Of a stretch of DNA of 6,252 nt, positions 1 through 6,252 are shown in pieces. The DNA is from Deltaproteobacteria bacterium (lineage in GTDB: Bacteria > Desulfobacterota > DSM-4660 > Desulfatiglandales > Desulfatiglandaceae), in NCBI GenBank assembly GCA_011051075.1, contig DREN01000237.1, positions 1 through 6,252 of the forward strand, given 5' to 3'. Position 1 is the stretch's first letter. The number at the start of each line of letters is the position of its first letter. Below the pieces are notes generated by a model, which searched no databases, had not been told where the DNA came from, and saw only the letters and a list, made by a program, of their open reading frames with translations. The translations under genes and the position numbers were made by a program.

Positions 1-165
1 CCATTAAAATGCGCATAATCTCATACACAGGTGACTAACATTTCGGAAACTTGCAACTCAGTGAAAATATAGCGCTTTTTGTGATCGCTTTTTCTCCGGC
101 ATATCCCTTTTCTCCCTGATCATAATGAAGAATTCGCCAAAGGCACAACAGGATGACTGAATCTT
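1..165. other. AT-rich non-coding leader upstream of ald
   Basis: I find no convincing gene here. The stretch is visibly richer in A and T than the coding DNA that follows, as expected of a promoter and 5' leader for ald. It holds a direct repeat of the octamer CGCTTTTT at 73-80 and 86-93, a 13-base period, which could be a protein-binding site or chance. CATAAT at 121-126 resembles a -10 element, but no good -35 lies at the right distance, so I do not call a promoter. No intrinsic terminator of an upstream gene is evident. Confidence 0.5.
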
Positions 166-174
166 AAAGGAGGT
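166..174 (+). promoter_or_regulatory. Strong ribosome binding site that fixes the ald start
   Basis: AAAGGAGGT is a near-perfect Shine-Dalgarno sequence ending 7 bases before the ATG at 182. The alternative in-frame GTG at 173 lies inside this site and cannot use it, so ATG 182 is the start. Confidence 0.85.
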
Positions 175-181
175 GGACGCG

Positions 182-1285
182 ATGATTATCGGTGTTCCAA
201 CAGAGGTAAAGGTGGCGGAAAGGCGGGTGGCCGTGACCCCTTCAGGGGTGAGGACCCTTGTACGGGCCGGTCACAGGGTCCTGATCCAGTCGGGGGCCGG
301 CACGGGGAGCGGTTTTTCCGATGAGAGCTACGTGCTGGCCGGGGCTGAGATGAGGCCGGACCCGACGGCCGTATGGTCGGATTCGGAGATGATCCTCAAG
401 GTTAAAGAGCCCCTGCCCCAGGAGTACGATCTGATGAGAGAAGATCAGATCATATTTACCTATCTCCATCTGGCGGCCAACAGGGAGCTGGCCCTCAAGC
501 TGGCTGAAAAAAGGGTTGTCGCCATTGCATACGAGACCATCCAGACCGACAGGGGCGCATTACCCCTTCTCGCACCCATGAGCGCAGTTGCGGGCAGGCT
601 CTCCATACAGGCCGGGGCCTACTGTCTTGAGGCCAGGACAGGGGGCATGGGGATACTGCTGAGCGGCGTGCCGGGTGTGCGACCCGCCTACGTGGTCATC
701 ATCGGCGCCGGTGTGGCCGGTCTCCACGCCTGCTTCGGGGCCGCTGGAAACGATGCCAGGGTCACGATCCTGGATATCAACCAGGAACGTATGGACTATA
801 TCCATGACGTTATGAGGGGAAGCGTCACCATCCTCATGTCCAACGAGGGCACCCTGGAAGAGGAGGTGGTGAAGGCCGACCTTGTGATCTCGTCCGTCCT
901 TATCCCCGGTGCGGCGGCCCCAAAGCTGATCACCAGGAGCCTGCTCAGGAAGATGAAGCCGGGGGCCGCTATCGTGGACATCGCCATTGATCAGGGGGGG
1001 TGCTGCGAGACCAGCCGTCCCACCACCCATGAGGCCCCTACCTATGTGGAGGAGGGGATTGTCCACTACTGCGTAAACAACATGCCCGGCGCGGTTCCCA
1101 GGACATCCACCATGGCCCTTACCAATGCCACTCTTCCCTACGCCCTTGAAATCGCCACCTCGGGCTACAAAAGGGCCATGAGGAAGAATCCGGCGATTCT
1201 GAAGGGGATGAATATCATAAAGGGCAACGTGGTGTATAAGGCCGTGGCCGATAGCGTGGGACTACCCTGCGTGCCCCTTGAATGA
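182..1285 (+). CDS. ald: Alanine dehydrogenase
   Basis: The product is a 367-residue cytoplasmic enzyme for NAD-dependent oxidative deamination of L-alanine to pyruvate and ammonia, reversible and a usual entry point for alanine catabolism. The family's key residues fall at its standard numbering: Arg15 (AERR), Lys75 in VKEP, His96 in YLHLA and Asp270 in AIDQGG. The Rossmann motif GAGVAG spans 176-181, and Asp198 in LDIN fits an NAD rather than NADP preference. The C-terminal half has the family hallmarks ETSRPTTH (276-283) and NNMPGAVPRTST (299-310). Length matches the usual 360-375 residues, and the numbering match independently supports ATG 182 over GTG 173. The next gene starts 141 bases downstream on the same strand. 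No frameshift or lost catalytic residue is seen. Related NAD(P) transhydrogenase alpha subunits are excluded by length and by the alanine dehydrogenase signature. Confidence 0.96.
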   Translation: MIIGVPTEVKVAERRVAVTPSGVRTLVRAGHRVLIQSGAGTGSGFSDESYVLAGAEMRPDPTAVWSDSEMILKVKEPLPQEYDLMREDQIIFTYLHLAANRELALKLAEKRVVAIAYETIQTDRGALPLLAPMSAVAGRLSIQAGAYCLEARTGGMGILLSGVPGVRPAYVVIIGAGVAGLHACFGAAGNDARVTILDINQERMDYIHDVMRGSVTILMSNEGTLEEEVVKADLVISSVLIPGAAAPKLITRSLLRKMKPGAAIVDIAIDQGGCCETSRPTTHEAPTYVEEGIVHYCVNNMPGAVPRTSTMALTNATLPYALEIATSGYKRAMRKNPAILKGMNIIKGNVVYKAVADSVGLPCVPLE

Positions 1286-1426
1286 TACCTGGGCCTCCTT
1301 ATGGGCAGAGACGTTGAGATCTCCCGTGGGCTGCAAACAGGGGGAGGCCGGGGCGACCTGTGATGGGATTATTTCCAGAGAAAACAGCGGACAAGGAAGG
1401 GGGAAGGCATCCCGCCGGGTACGGGC

Positions 1427-2569
1427 ATGGGAATGGATAAGAGGCCCGGTTTTGAGGTGATCGTCATAGGTTGCGGCATTGCCGGGGCCTCCTTGGCCTA
1501 CTTCCTGACCGCCCGGGGGATGAGGGACATCCTGATCCTTGAGAAAGAAGACCAACCAGGCTTTCACGCAACGGGCAGGTCCGCGGCAGCGTTGGTGGAA
1601 CTGGACTTCGATCCCTCCACCCTCCATCTTAAACTCCTGGGAGGACGGTTTCTGAGAAATCCCCCCCAGGGTTTTTCAGACAACCCCATCCTTGAGAAAT
1701 CGGGCATTCTCATAACCTTCAAAGGCCCTTTGTGGGACCAGGTCCGTGGTATGGTTCCAGGCCTTGAGCGATCGGGGGTGGCGGTGAACCTCCTCTCACG
1801 GGAGGAGACCCTGTCAAGGGTACCGGTCCTTGTGCCCGATAATTTTGACGGAGCACTGCTCCTGCCGGAGGACGGCCATATAGACGTGAACGAACTCCTG
1901 TGGGGCTACCTCAGGCAAGCCAGGCGCCTGGGAGCACGGCTTCAATGCGGGGAAGAGGTCCTTTCAGTCAGGACCCATGAAGGCCGGTGCTGCGGTGTGA
2001 AGACAGGCACGGGACAGTACCGTTCCAGGTGGGTGGTAAACGCGGCAGGGGCCTGGGCTGGCAGGATCGGGGCCTTGGCCTGCCCTGTCCCGGGTCGGAT
2101 CGAACTCACACCCTTCCGCCGCACCATCATCACATTCCCTGCCCCCGAGAGACTCAACGTGGGGAAATGGCCCCACGTGGGTGATCTGAGCAACCATCTC
2201 TACTTCTCTCCTGAATCATCCGGCCTCTTTGCCAGTCCCATGGATGAAGATCCCATGGAGCCCTGTGACGCGCGTCCCGACCAGATGGTGGTGGCCCAGA
2301 CCGTGGAGCGGCTCAGGAGGGTCTCGCCCCGCCTGGTTCCCCGCGCCATCAGCCACAGATGGGCCGGACTCAGGACCTTTGCCCCTGACCGCATAATGGT
2401 GGTGGGAGAAGACCCGGTTTTAAAGGGTTTTTTCTGGCTTGCCGGTCAGGGGGGCGCGGGCATAGAGACGAGCCCGGCCGTTGGACGGATCGCGTCCGAT
2501 CTTATACTTGACGGAACTACCGATCTGATTGATCCGCGGGTCCTGTCACCAGCAAGGTTCATGGACTGA
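1427..2569 (+). CDS. FAD-dependent amino acid dehydrogenase/oxidase, DAO (DadA/DauA-like) family
   Basis: The 380-residue protein probably oxidises an amino acid or secondary amine to the imino acid using FAD. Seen: an N-terminal dinucleotide-binding motif GCGIAG (15-20), acidic Glu39 in LEKED ending the second beta strand, the FAD-contact stretch GFHATGRSAA (45-54), NAAGAW (205-210), and a C-terminal GQGGAGIETSP (340-350). The whole chain can be followed against Pseudomonas D-arginine dehydrogenase as I remember it. The carboxylate-binding arginines (Arg231/232, Arg316 in WAGLR) and Tyr259 seem conserved, but the residue matching active-site His48 is Ala55, so arginine is unlikely to be the substrate. 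There is no signal peptide or membrane segment. ATG 1427 is the first start after an in-frame stop at 1361; ATG 1433 is possible, and the purine-rich AAGGAAGGGGGAAGG (1393-1407) sits rather far upstream. Glycine/sarcosine oxidase or hydroxyglutarate oxidase relatives cannot be excluded. Confidence 0.85.
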   Translation: MGMDKRPGFEVIVIGCGIAGASLAYFLTARGMRDILILEKEDQPGFHATGRSAAALVELDFDPSTLHLKLLGGRFLRNPPQGFSDNPILEKSGILITFKGPLWDQVRGMVPGLERSGVAVNLLSREETLSRVPVLVPDNFDGALLLPEDGHIDVNELLWGYLRQARRLGARLQCGEEVLSVRTHEGRCCGVKTGTGQYRSRWVVNAAGAWAGRIGALACPVPGRIELTPFRRTIITFPAPERLNVGKWPHVGDLSNHLYFSPESSGLFASPMDEDPMEPCDARPDQMVVAQTVERLRRVSPRLVPRAISHRWAGLRTFAPDRIMVVGEDPVLKGFFWLAGQGGAGIETSPAVGRIASDLILDGTTDLIDPRVLSPARFMD

Positions 2570-2763
2570 GCCAGGGGGCCAGGTGCGCGACTGAAGTCTC
2601 GAAATGACAACCAGAAATCGACCACCCGTGTTAACCCTGTTTTACCTTCAGGGCCAGGACTGCGGCATGTAAGAGTGCCGGTTGGAGTGATTCCTGATCT
2701 GCCTAAGCGTGCCGGAGGATGGGAGATTTCGTGGGCATATCCTGGCCCCTGCTACTAAATCCC

Positions 2764-2793
2764 TTGACAACCCCATATTGTATACAGTACACA
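2764..2793 (+). promoter_or_regulatory. Candidate -35 box with overlapping operator-like inverted repeat
   Basis: TTGACA at 2764-2769 is an exact sigma-70 -35 hexamer. The expected -10 zone, 17-18 bases on, is only weakly matched (TACACA, 2788-2793). Overlapping it at 2779-2793 is TGTATACAGTACACA, a 15-base inverted repeat with six of seven arm pairs matching around a central base. Its left part includes the perfect palindrome GTATAC. TTGTATACA-type cores are common in operators of GntR-family (FCD) regulators, so repression of the downstream pair is plausible. No regulator gene lies in the window. Confidence 0.4.
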
Positions 2794-2946
2794 TTACATC
2801 GATTGTCACCTGTAGGACTGTGGTCTGTGCGGTTGGAGGCCGTGGTGTGAGTATGGGGGTCCGGTGGGTGCCCGTGGATCTGATGCCGCAAGGGCATAAG
2901 AAGGGCGGGTGCCGTATCATCAGCATAAATACCGAAGATTTGGAAA

Positions 2947-2953
2947 AGAGGAG
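2947..2953 (+). promoter_or_regulatory. Ribosome binding site fixing the dehydrogenase start
   Basis: AGAGGAG lies 6 bases before the ATG at 2960. The in-frame upstream ATG at 2909 would add 17 residues ahead of the Rossmann strand and has no comparable site, so 2960 is preferred. Confidence 0.8.
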
Positions 2954-2959
2954 CTGAAT

Positions 2960-4108
2960 ATGCGTGCGATTGTATTAGGAGGAGCAGGGGGCATGGGGCA
3001 GGGAGTGGCCCGGGACCTTATAAAGCAGGGGACGGTCACCGATGTTGTCATTGGCGACCTGTACCCGGACCCTGAAAGACTGGCGCCGAAACTGCGCGAC
3101 AGTGAAAAGGTCACACTGGTCAAGATGGATGTAAACGATCACCAGGGTATGGTGGATGCCTTCAGAAAAGCGGATGTTGTCATCAACTGCGCCGGGCCGT
3201 TTTACAAGACAGCCGTACCCGTGGCAAGGGCCGCGGTTGAGGCCCAGGTCAACTATATAGATATCTGTGATGATTACGAGGGAACGGAGATCCTCTTCAA
3301 CTCAGAGATAGATGAAATGGCGAAAAAGGCCGGTATCACGGTCCTTACAGGCATGGGGTCTGATCCCGGCACCAACAACGTCCTTGTAAAGTGGTACGCG
3401 GACCGTCTGGACCGGGTGGACGATATCTACCTCTACTGGGTCGTAAGCATTGCCGAACTGGCAGGGGCCGCCTGGGACCACAGCCTTCATATGACCCTTG
3501 GGAAGGTTCCCCAGTTCATTGATGGTGAGCTGGTTCATGTGGAAGGCGGAACCGGAGAGGTGGCGGAGGAGTTCCTTGAACCCCTGGGCACCTGCCACGT
3601 TCGATACGTGGGTCATCCCCAGCCTATGACCCTCCCCAGATATATTAAAGGGGTCAGGAACGTAATCATCAAGGGCGCCCTGATCCCCCTGTGGGTGGAT
3701 GAACTGATCAAAGAACAGAAAGAAACCGGGTTTCTGGACACAGAGCCCGTCAACGTCAAGGGCACAGAGGTCGTCCCCTACGATCTTGCCCTGAAACTTT
3801 GGGAGACCATTCCCCAGGGAAGGGATAACGGGCCCCAGTCATCCGGTCTGAAGGTCATTGTCAAAGGTGAGAAAGACGGTGAAAAGGTGGTCTATACCGC
3901 TGATATGGTGGGCAGAATGGCCCCTGGAACGGGCCTTCCGGCCTCCATTGCATCCCTTATGATGGATGCGGGAGACGTTACCGTAAAAGGGGTTGTGGCA
4001 CCCGAAGGCTGCATCGATCCGGACAGGTTCCTGGGTGCGTTCCTGAAGAGAGGGGCCAGAATCCATCAGACAAGAAAGATTTCATCCATGTTTAAACCTG
4101 AATTATAG
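2960..4108 (+). CDS. Saccharopine dehydrogenase-like NAD(P)-dependent oxidoreductase
   Basis: This is a 382-residue cytoplasmic protein of the saccharopine dehydrogenase/reductase superfamily. The chain begins directly with a Rossmann strand and loop, MRAIVLGGAGGMGQGVARDL (1-20), followed by acidic Asp33 at the end of the second strand (VVIGD). The family's middle signatures are present: VVINCAGPF (73-81), the VNYIDICDD segment (97-105) and TGMGSDPGTNN (130-140). The C-terminal GTGLPASIASLMMDAG (323-338) and APEGCIDPDRFL (347-358) return to the Rossmann side, as is typical of the group. Members act on saccharopine, carboxynorspermidine or other amino acid-derived imines or semialdehydes; the substrate here cannot be read from sequence. 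The partner aminotransferase starts only 15 bases after the stop, so the two are almost certainly cotranscribed. An annotation as lysine-pathway saccharopine dehydrogenase would be overreach, as no other lysine gene is nearby. Confidence 0.88.
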   Translation: MRAIVLGGAGGMGQGVARDLIKQGTVTDVVIGDLYPDPERLAPKLRDSEKVTLVKMDVNDHQGMVDAFRKADVVINCAGPFYKTAVPVARAAVEAQVNYIDICDDYEGTEILFNSEIDEMAKKAGITVLTGMGSDPGTNNVLVKWYADRLDRVDDIYLYWVVSIAELAGAAWDHSLHMTLGKVPQFIDGELVHVEGGTGEVAEEFLEPLGTCHVRYVGHPQPMTLPRYIKGVRNVIIKGALIPLWVDELIKEQKETGFLDTEPVNVKGTEVVPYDLALKLWETIPQGRDNGPQSSGLKVIVKGEKDGEKVVYTADMVGRMAPGTGLPASIASLMMDAGDVTVKGVVAPEGCIDPDRFLGAFLKRGARIHQTRKISSMFKPEL

Positions 4109-4110
4109 AT

Positions 4111-4118
4111 GAGGAGAT
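4111..4118 (+). promoter_or_regulatory. Ribosome binding site deciding the aminotransferase start
   Basis: GAGGAGAT has its AGGAG core (4112-4116) 7 bases before the ATG at 4124. The alternative ATG at 4109 directly abuts the preceding stop codon and overlaps this site, so it is unlikely to be used. Confidence 0.8.
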
Positions 4119-4123
4119 CTTCC

Positions 4124-5377
4124 ATGAAAGAGGCCGAAAAACTGAACATCACCAGGAGCCTAAAACTGTTTGAAGAGGCCCTGGAACTGGTGCCGGGAGG
4201 GGTCCTTGGGGCCAGAAAACCAGCGGATTTTATCCAGGGAGAGTACCCCATTTTTCTTGAAACCGGCAAAGGGAGCCGTCTGGTGGATGTTGACGGCAAC
4301 GAGTATATCGATTTTATGTGCGGCTACGGCCCCATTATCCTGGGGTACCGGGAAGAGGAGGTGGACAGGGCTGTCTGGCAGCAGATAAGCGAGAAGGGTT
4401 TCTGTTTTACCCTGACCCAGAAGTATCAGAACCTTCTGGCCGCTAAACTGAGAGAGATCGTTCCTTCATCCGAGATGAGCATATTCCTGAAGACCGGCTC
4501 CGATGCCACCACCGCGAGCATCCGTATAGCCCGCGCACACACCAATAAACTGAAGGTGATGCGCTGCGGATACCATGGATGGCATGACTGGTGTGTGGAA
4601 ATGAAAGGCGGGATACCTTCCAAGTTCTATGAGGACGTCTATGAGTTTCACTACAACCGGCTGGATGAACTGGAAGCGTTGATGGCGGAACACGGTCATG
4701 ACACGGCCGCCATCATCATGACGCCCTTTGGTCATCCCAATCATCAGAAGATGCAGATTCCAGCCCCGGGGTTTTTGGAAGGTGTGAGGGATATTGCCAA
4801 CAGGTACGGCGCCGTGCTGGTTTACGACGAGATCCGAACCTGTTTCAGAATCTCCATGGGCGGGGCACAGAAGCTCTACGGGGTCACCCCTGATCTGACG
4901 GTCCTGGGAAAGGCCATGGCCAACGGATATCCGATCTCGGTTGTCACCGGCAAAAAAGAGGTTATGATGGCGGCCGCGCAGAAGCTGTTCATCTCGTCCA
5001 CATTTTTTCCCAACAGCGATGCCTTTATCGCCGCACTCAGGACCATTGAAATCCTGGAACGGGACAATGTGCTGGAAAACATCTGGGAAAAGGGTGAACG
5101 GTTTATGAGGGGGATACAGGAGCTGATTGATAAATACCACGTGGGTGCGGAGCTGACCGGCATTGCCCCCATGTTCTATATCACTTTTAAAAAGGATGAA
5201 AGCGGTGACTATAAGGGCAAGCGGACCGACTTTTACACCCAGCTCATCCGCAAGGGCTTTTTCTTCTCACCGTACCACCATGCCTATATCAGTTTTCGAC
5301 ACACGGAAGAAGACCTGGCCCTGGCCCTGAAGGCCGTTGAGGAATCACTGGCCTTTGTGGAGGAAAAATATTCGTAG
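4124..5377 (+). CDS. Class III PLP-dependent aminotransferase, glutamate-1-semialdehyde aminomutase-like
   Basis: The product is a 417-residue fold-type I aminotransferase. Seen: the N-terminal LVPGGVLGARKP segment (22-33) and DVDGNEYIDF (55-64); the phosphate-binding stretch TGSDATTASIRIAR (124-137); the PLP-stacking YHGWHDW (150-156); the cofactor-aspartate motif YDEIRTCFR (234-242, Asp235); the Schiff-base lysine Lys263 in LGKAMANGYP; SSTFFPN (291-297); and a C-terminal YHHAYISFRHTEEDL (384-398). This signature set fits the broad GSAM-like group that is not devoted to tetrapyrrole synthesis; true HemL enzymes carry different lysine-loop and C-terminal sequences. The amino acceptor and donor are unknown. 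Translation is probably coupled to the dehydrogenase immediately upstream, suggesting consecutive steps: amino transfer to or from a carbonyl that the dehydrogenase makes or uses. A Cys replaces the usual Gly in the TGFR part of the aspartate motif. No break is seen in the frame. Confidence 0.9.
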   Translation: MKEAEKLNITRSLKLFEEALELVPGGVLGARKPADFIQGEYPIFLETGKGSRLVDVDGNEYIDFMCGYGPIILGYREEEVDRAVWQQISEKGFCFTLTQKYQNLLAAKLREIVPSSEMSIFLKTGSDATTASIRIARAHTNKLKVMRCGYHGWHDWCVEMKGGIPSKFYEDVYEFHYNRLDELEALMAEHGHDTAAIIMTPFGHPNHQKMQIPAPGFLEGVRDIANRYGAVLVYDEIRTCFRISMGGAQKLYGVTPDLTVLGKAMANGYPISVVTGKKEVMMAAAQKLFISSTFFPNSDAFIAALRTIEILERDNVLENIWEKGERFMRGIQELIDKYHVGAELTGIAPMFYITFKKDESGDYKGKRTDFYTQLIRKGFFFSPYHHAYISFRHTEEDLALALKAVEESLAFVEEKYS

Positions 5378-5511
5378 GGTCTTGGCCTTGAGGATCAACA
5401 CAAGGGGTATGGTCCCTTCTCGAAAAGCAGGGTTTGGTATTTCGCTTTGGGAAAGGGTCTGAGAAAAGAACGTGGGCCCGCCGGGCCTTCCAACAGTAAA
5501 GGGTTAGAAAA
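5378..5511. other. 134-base intergenic gap with two weak hairpins
   Basis: No gene is supported. There is a six-pair hairpin at 5402-5418 (AAGGGG/TCCCTT with one G-T pair, 5-base loop) and a five-pair GC hairpin at 5475-5487 (GGCCC/GGGCC, 3-base loop). Neither is followed by a T run, so neither is called an intrinsic terminator. AAAGGG at 5498-5503 is a usable ribosome binding site, 8 bases before the GTG start of the next gene. Confidence 0.45.
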
Positions 5512-6252
5512 GTGATTATTCCAGAGTTTGAATACACTGCCCCGGGAGACCTCCAGGAGGCACTGGATTACCTGGCCTCTCATGGGGAAGAGGCCGTTGT
5601 GCTGGCCGGGGGCACCGACCTGCTTGTGCGGATGAAACAACGGCTCGCAAAACCCCGTTTTGTGGTAAGCCTGAGGAAACTGGATGACCTCAGGGGAATA
5701 AGAGAACAGGACGGCATGATCGTTATTGGGGCCATGACCTCCCTAATGGAGGTCCTGGAAAGCGAGGTCGTTGACAAAGGTCTGCCCGCACTGAAACAGG
5801 CCGTGGCCAAGATCGGGGCCCCCACGATCCAGCACTTTCGGGGAACGATCGGCGGCAACCTCTGCCTGGATACGCGCTGTCTATTCTACAATCAATCCCG
5901 CTTCTGGCGATCCGGCAGGACCCCGTGCCACAAGGACAACGGCCAGACCTGCTATGCAGAGGAAAACAGTGACAGGTGCCGCTCGGCCAACCAGTCTGAC
6001 GGGGCCTGCGCACTGATGGCCCTGGGTTGTGATCTGGTCCTGGCATCTGCCAGGGGTGAAAGGGTGCTCTCAGTGGAAGAGTTCTTTACAGGAAAGGGAG
6101 AAAGTCCCTTTGCCGCGAGACCCGACGAAATTCTCCTGACCATACGTGTCCCGGCGGCCGAAGCCGGGACAGGGAGCAGTTTTCAAAAGGTCGCCTATCG
6201 TTCGGCCATAGACTTTCCCCTGGTTTCGACTGCGGTGTGGGTAAGGGTGACC
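5512..6252 (+). CDS. FAD-binding subunit of a xanthine dehydrogenase-family molybdenum enzyme, 4-hydroxybenzoyl-CoA reductase beta-like (3' end outside the window)
   Basis: The 247 visible residues form the medium, flavin-carrying subunit of a molybdopterin hydroxylase, which passes electrons between FAD and the iron-sulfur/molybdenum subunits. Both FAD motifs are present: LAGGTDLL (31-38) and GTIGGNLC (111-118). Directly after comes an insertion with Cys123, Cys139, Cys147 and Cys156. Spacing of 16, 8 and 9 residues, and the surrounding DTRC, FYNQS and SDRC, match the beta subunit of Thauera 4-hydroxybenzoyl-CoA reductase as I recall it, where these cysteines hold an extra [4Fe-4S] cluster. 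DFPLVSTA (231-238) is also typical. An in-frame TAA at 5497 makes GTG 5512 the first possible start, and the protein then begins as the family does (IIPEFEYTAPGDL). The rest of this C-terminal domain and the partner subunits should lie beyond the edge. The substrate may be a hydroxyaromatic CoA thioester or a heterocycle; sequence here does not decide it. Confidence 0.92.
   Translation, partial: MIIPEFEYTAPGDLQEALDYLASHGEEAVVLAGGTDLLVRMKQRLAKPRFVVSLRKLDDLRGIREQDGMIVIGAMTSLMEVLESEVVDKGLPALKQAVAKIGAPTIQHFRGTIGGNLCLDTRCLFYNQSRFWRSGRTPCHKDNGQTCYAEENSDRCRSANQSDGACALMALGCDLVLASARGERVLSVEEFFTGKGESPFAARPDEILLTIRVPAAEAGTGSSFQKVAYRSAIDFPLVSTAVWVRVT

Larger units (their letters stand above)
2570..2959. 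other. 390-base intergenic region before the dehydrogenase-aminotransferase pair
   Basis: No gene is supported. Short open frames on either strand lack recognisable protein features, and the + strand frame beginning at 2709 ends just before the next gene without a credible start site. The region contains the promoter/operator candidate at 2764-2793 and a small hairpin at 2883-2897 (ATGCC, 5-base loop, GGCAT) in the likely 5' leader. I see no GC-rich hairpin followed by a T run after the flavoprotein gene, so no terminator is called. The long gap suggests that transcription of the downstream pair is initiated here rather than being simple read-through. Confidence 0.55.

Noticed and set aside
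560..1066. 168-codon minus-strand open frame opposite ald
   Set aside because: It lies fully inside a gene with all catalytic residues in place, and the predicted peptide is low in recognisable structure and rich in Gly, Asp and His.
1292..1349. Inverted repeat GGCCTCC/GGAGGCC after ald as a terminator
   Set aside because: The arms are only 7 bases with a loop of 44 bases and no T run follows. It is better regarded as chance in GC-rich DNA.
1278..1460. Small + strand frame bridging ald and the flavoprotein gene
   Set aside because: It overlaps the end of ald and the start of the flavoprotein, has no good ribosome site and no recognisable features.
2709..2957. 82-codon + strand frame in the intergenic gap
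   Set aside because: It spans the promoter/operator candidate, has no family resemblance, and ends just before the dehydrogenase start without a plausible start region.
4466..5140. Long open frame on the minus strand (224 codons) opposite the aminotransferase
   Set aside because: The + strand frame has clear family motifs across the same stretch. The antisense translation shows no domain, and such frames arise commonly from GC-biased third positions.
4124..5377. Calling the aminotransferase HemL for tetrapyrrole synthesis
   Set aside because: The lysine-loop (LGKAMANGYP) and the C-terminal HHAYISFRHTEED signature fit the wider GSAM-like group, and no tetrapyrrole gene is nearby.
5475..5487. 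GC hairpin before the molybdenum enzyme subunit as an intrinsic terminator
   Set aside because: The stem has only five pairs and the downstream sequence (TTCCAAC) has no T run, so read-through into the FAD subunit gene remains possible.

Overview
The window carries five genes, all on the + strand. Four are complete and the fifth runs off the right edge. Each reads as an intact enzyme with its active-site motifs in place. The GC-rich coding sequence, purine-rich Shine-Dalgarno sites and an anaerobic-type molybdenum hydroxylase subunit suggest an anaerobic bacterium, plausibly a Desulfobacterota (delta-proteobacterial) sulfate reducer or syntroph. That placement is inferred from the proteins; there is no rRNA or marker gene here. 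I see no tRNA, rRNA, CRISPR array, insertion sequence or phage gene.

Layout: 1-165 is an AT-richer non-coding leader. 182-1285 is alanine dehydrogenase (ald). 1427-2569 is an FAD-dependent amino acid dehydrogenase/oxidase of the DAO (DadA/DauA) type. 2570-2959 is a 390-base gap with a possible promoter and an operator-like inverted repeat. 2960-4105 plus its stop codon is a saccharopine-dehydrogenase-like NAD(P) oxidoreductase. It is followed after 15 bases by a class III PLP aminotransferase of the glutamate-1-semialdehyde aminomutase type (4124-5377). After a 134-base gap, a GTG-started gene (5512 to the edge) encodes the FAD subunit of a xanthine dehydrogenase-family molybdenum enzyme. It carries the extra four-cysteine loop known from the beta subunit of 4-hydroxybenzoyl-CoA reductase.

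How they may work together (inference): ald and the flavoprotein both release amino groups from amino acids as 2-oxoacids, feeding electrons to NAD and to FAD respectively. The dehydrogenase and aminotransferase form a tightly spaced pair that could interconvert an amino/imino or semialdehyde intermediate. The molybdenum enzyme would hydroxylate or reductively dehydroxylate a ring or CoA-bound substrate. This looks like a catabolic island for an amino compound whose identity cannot be read from the window. The main unknowns are the substrates of the dehydrogenase-aminotransferase pair and of the molybdenum enzyme.
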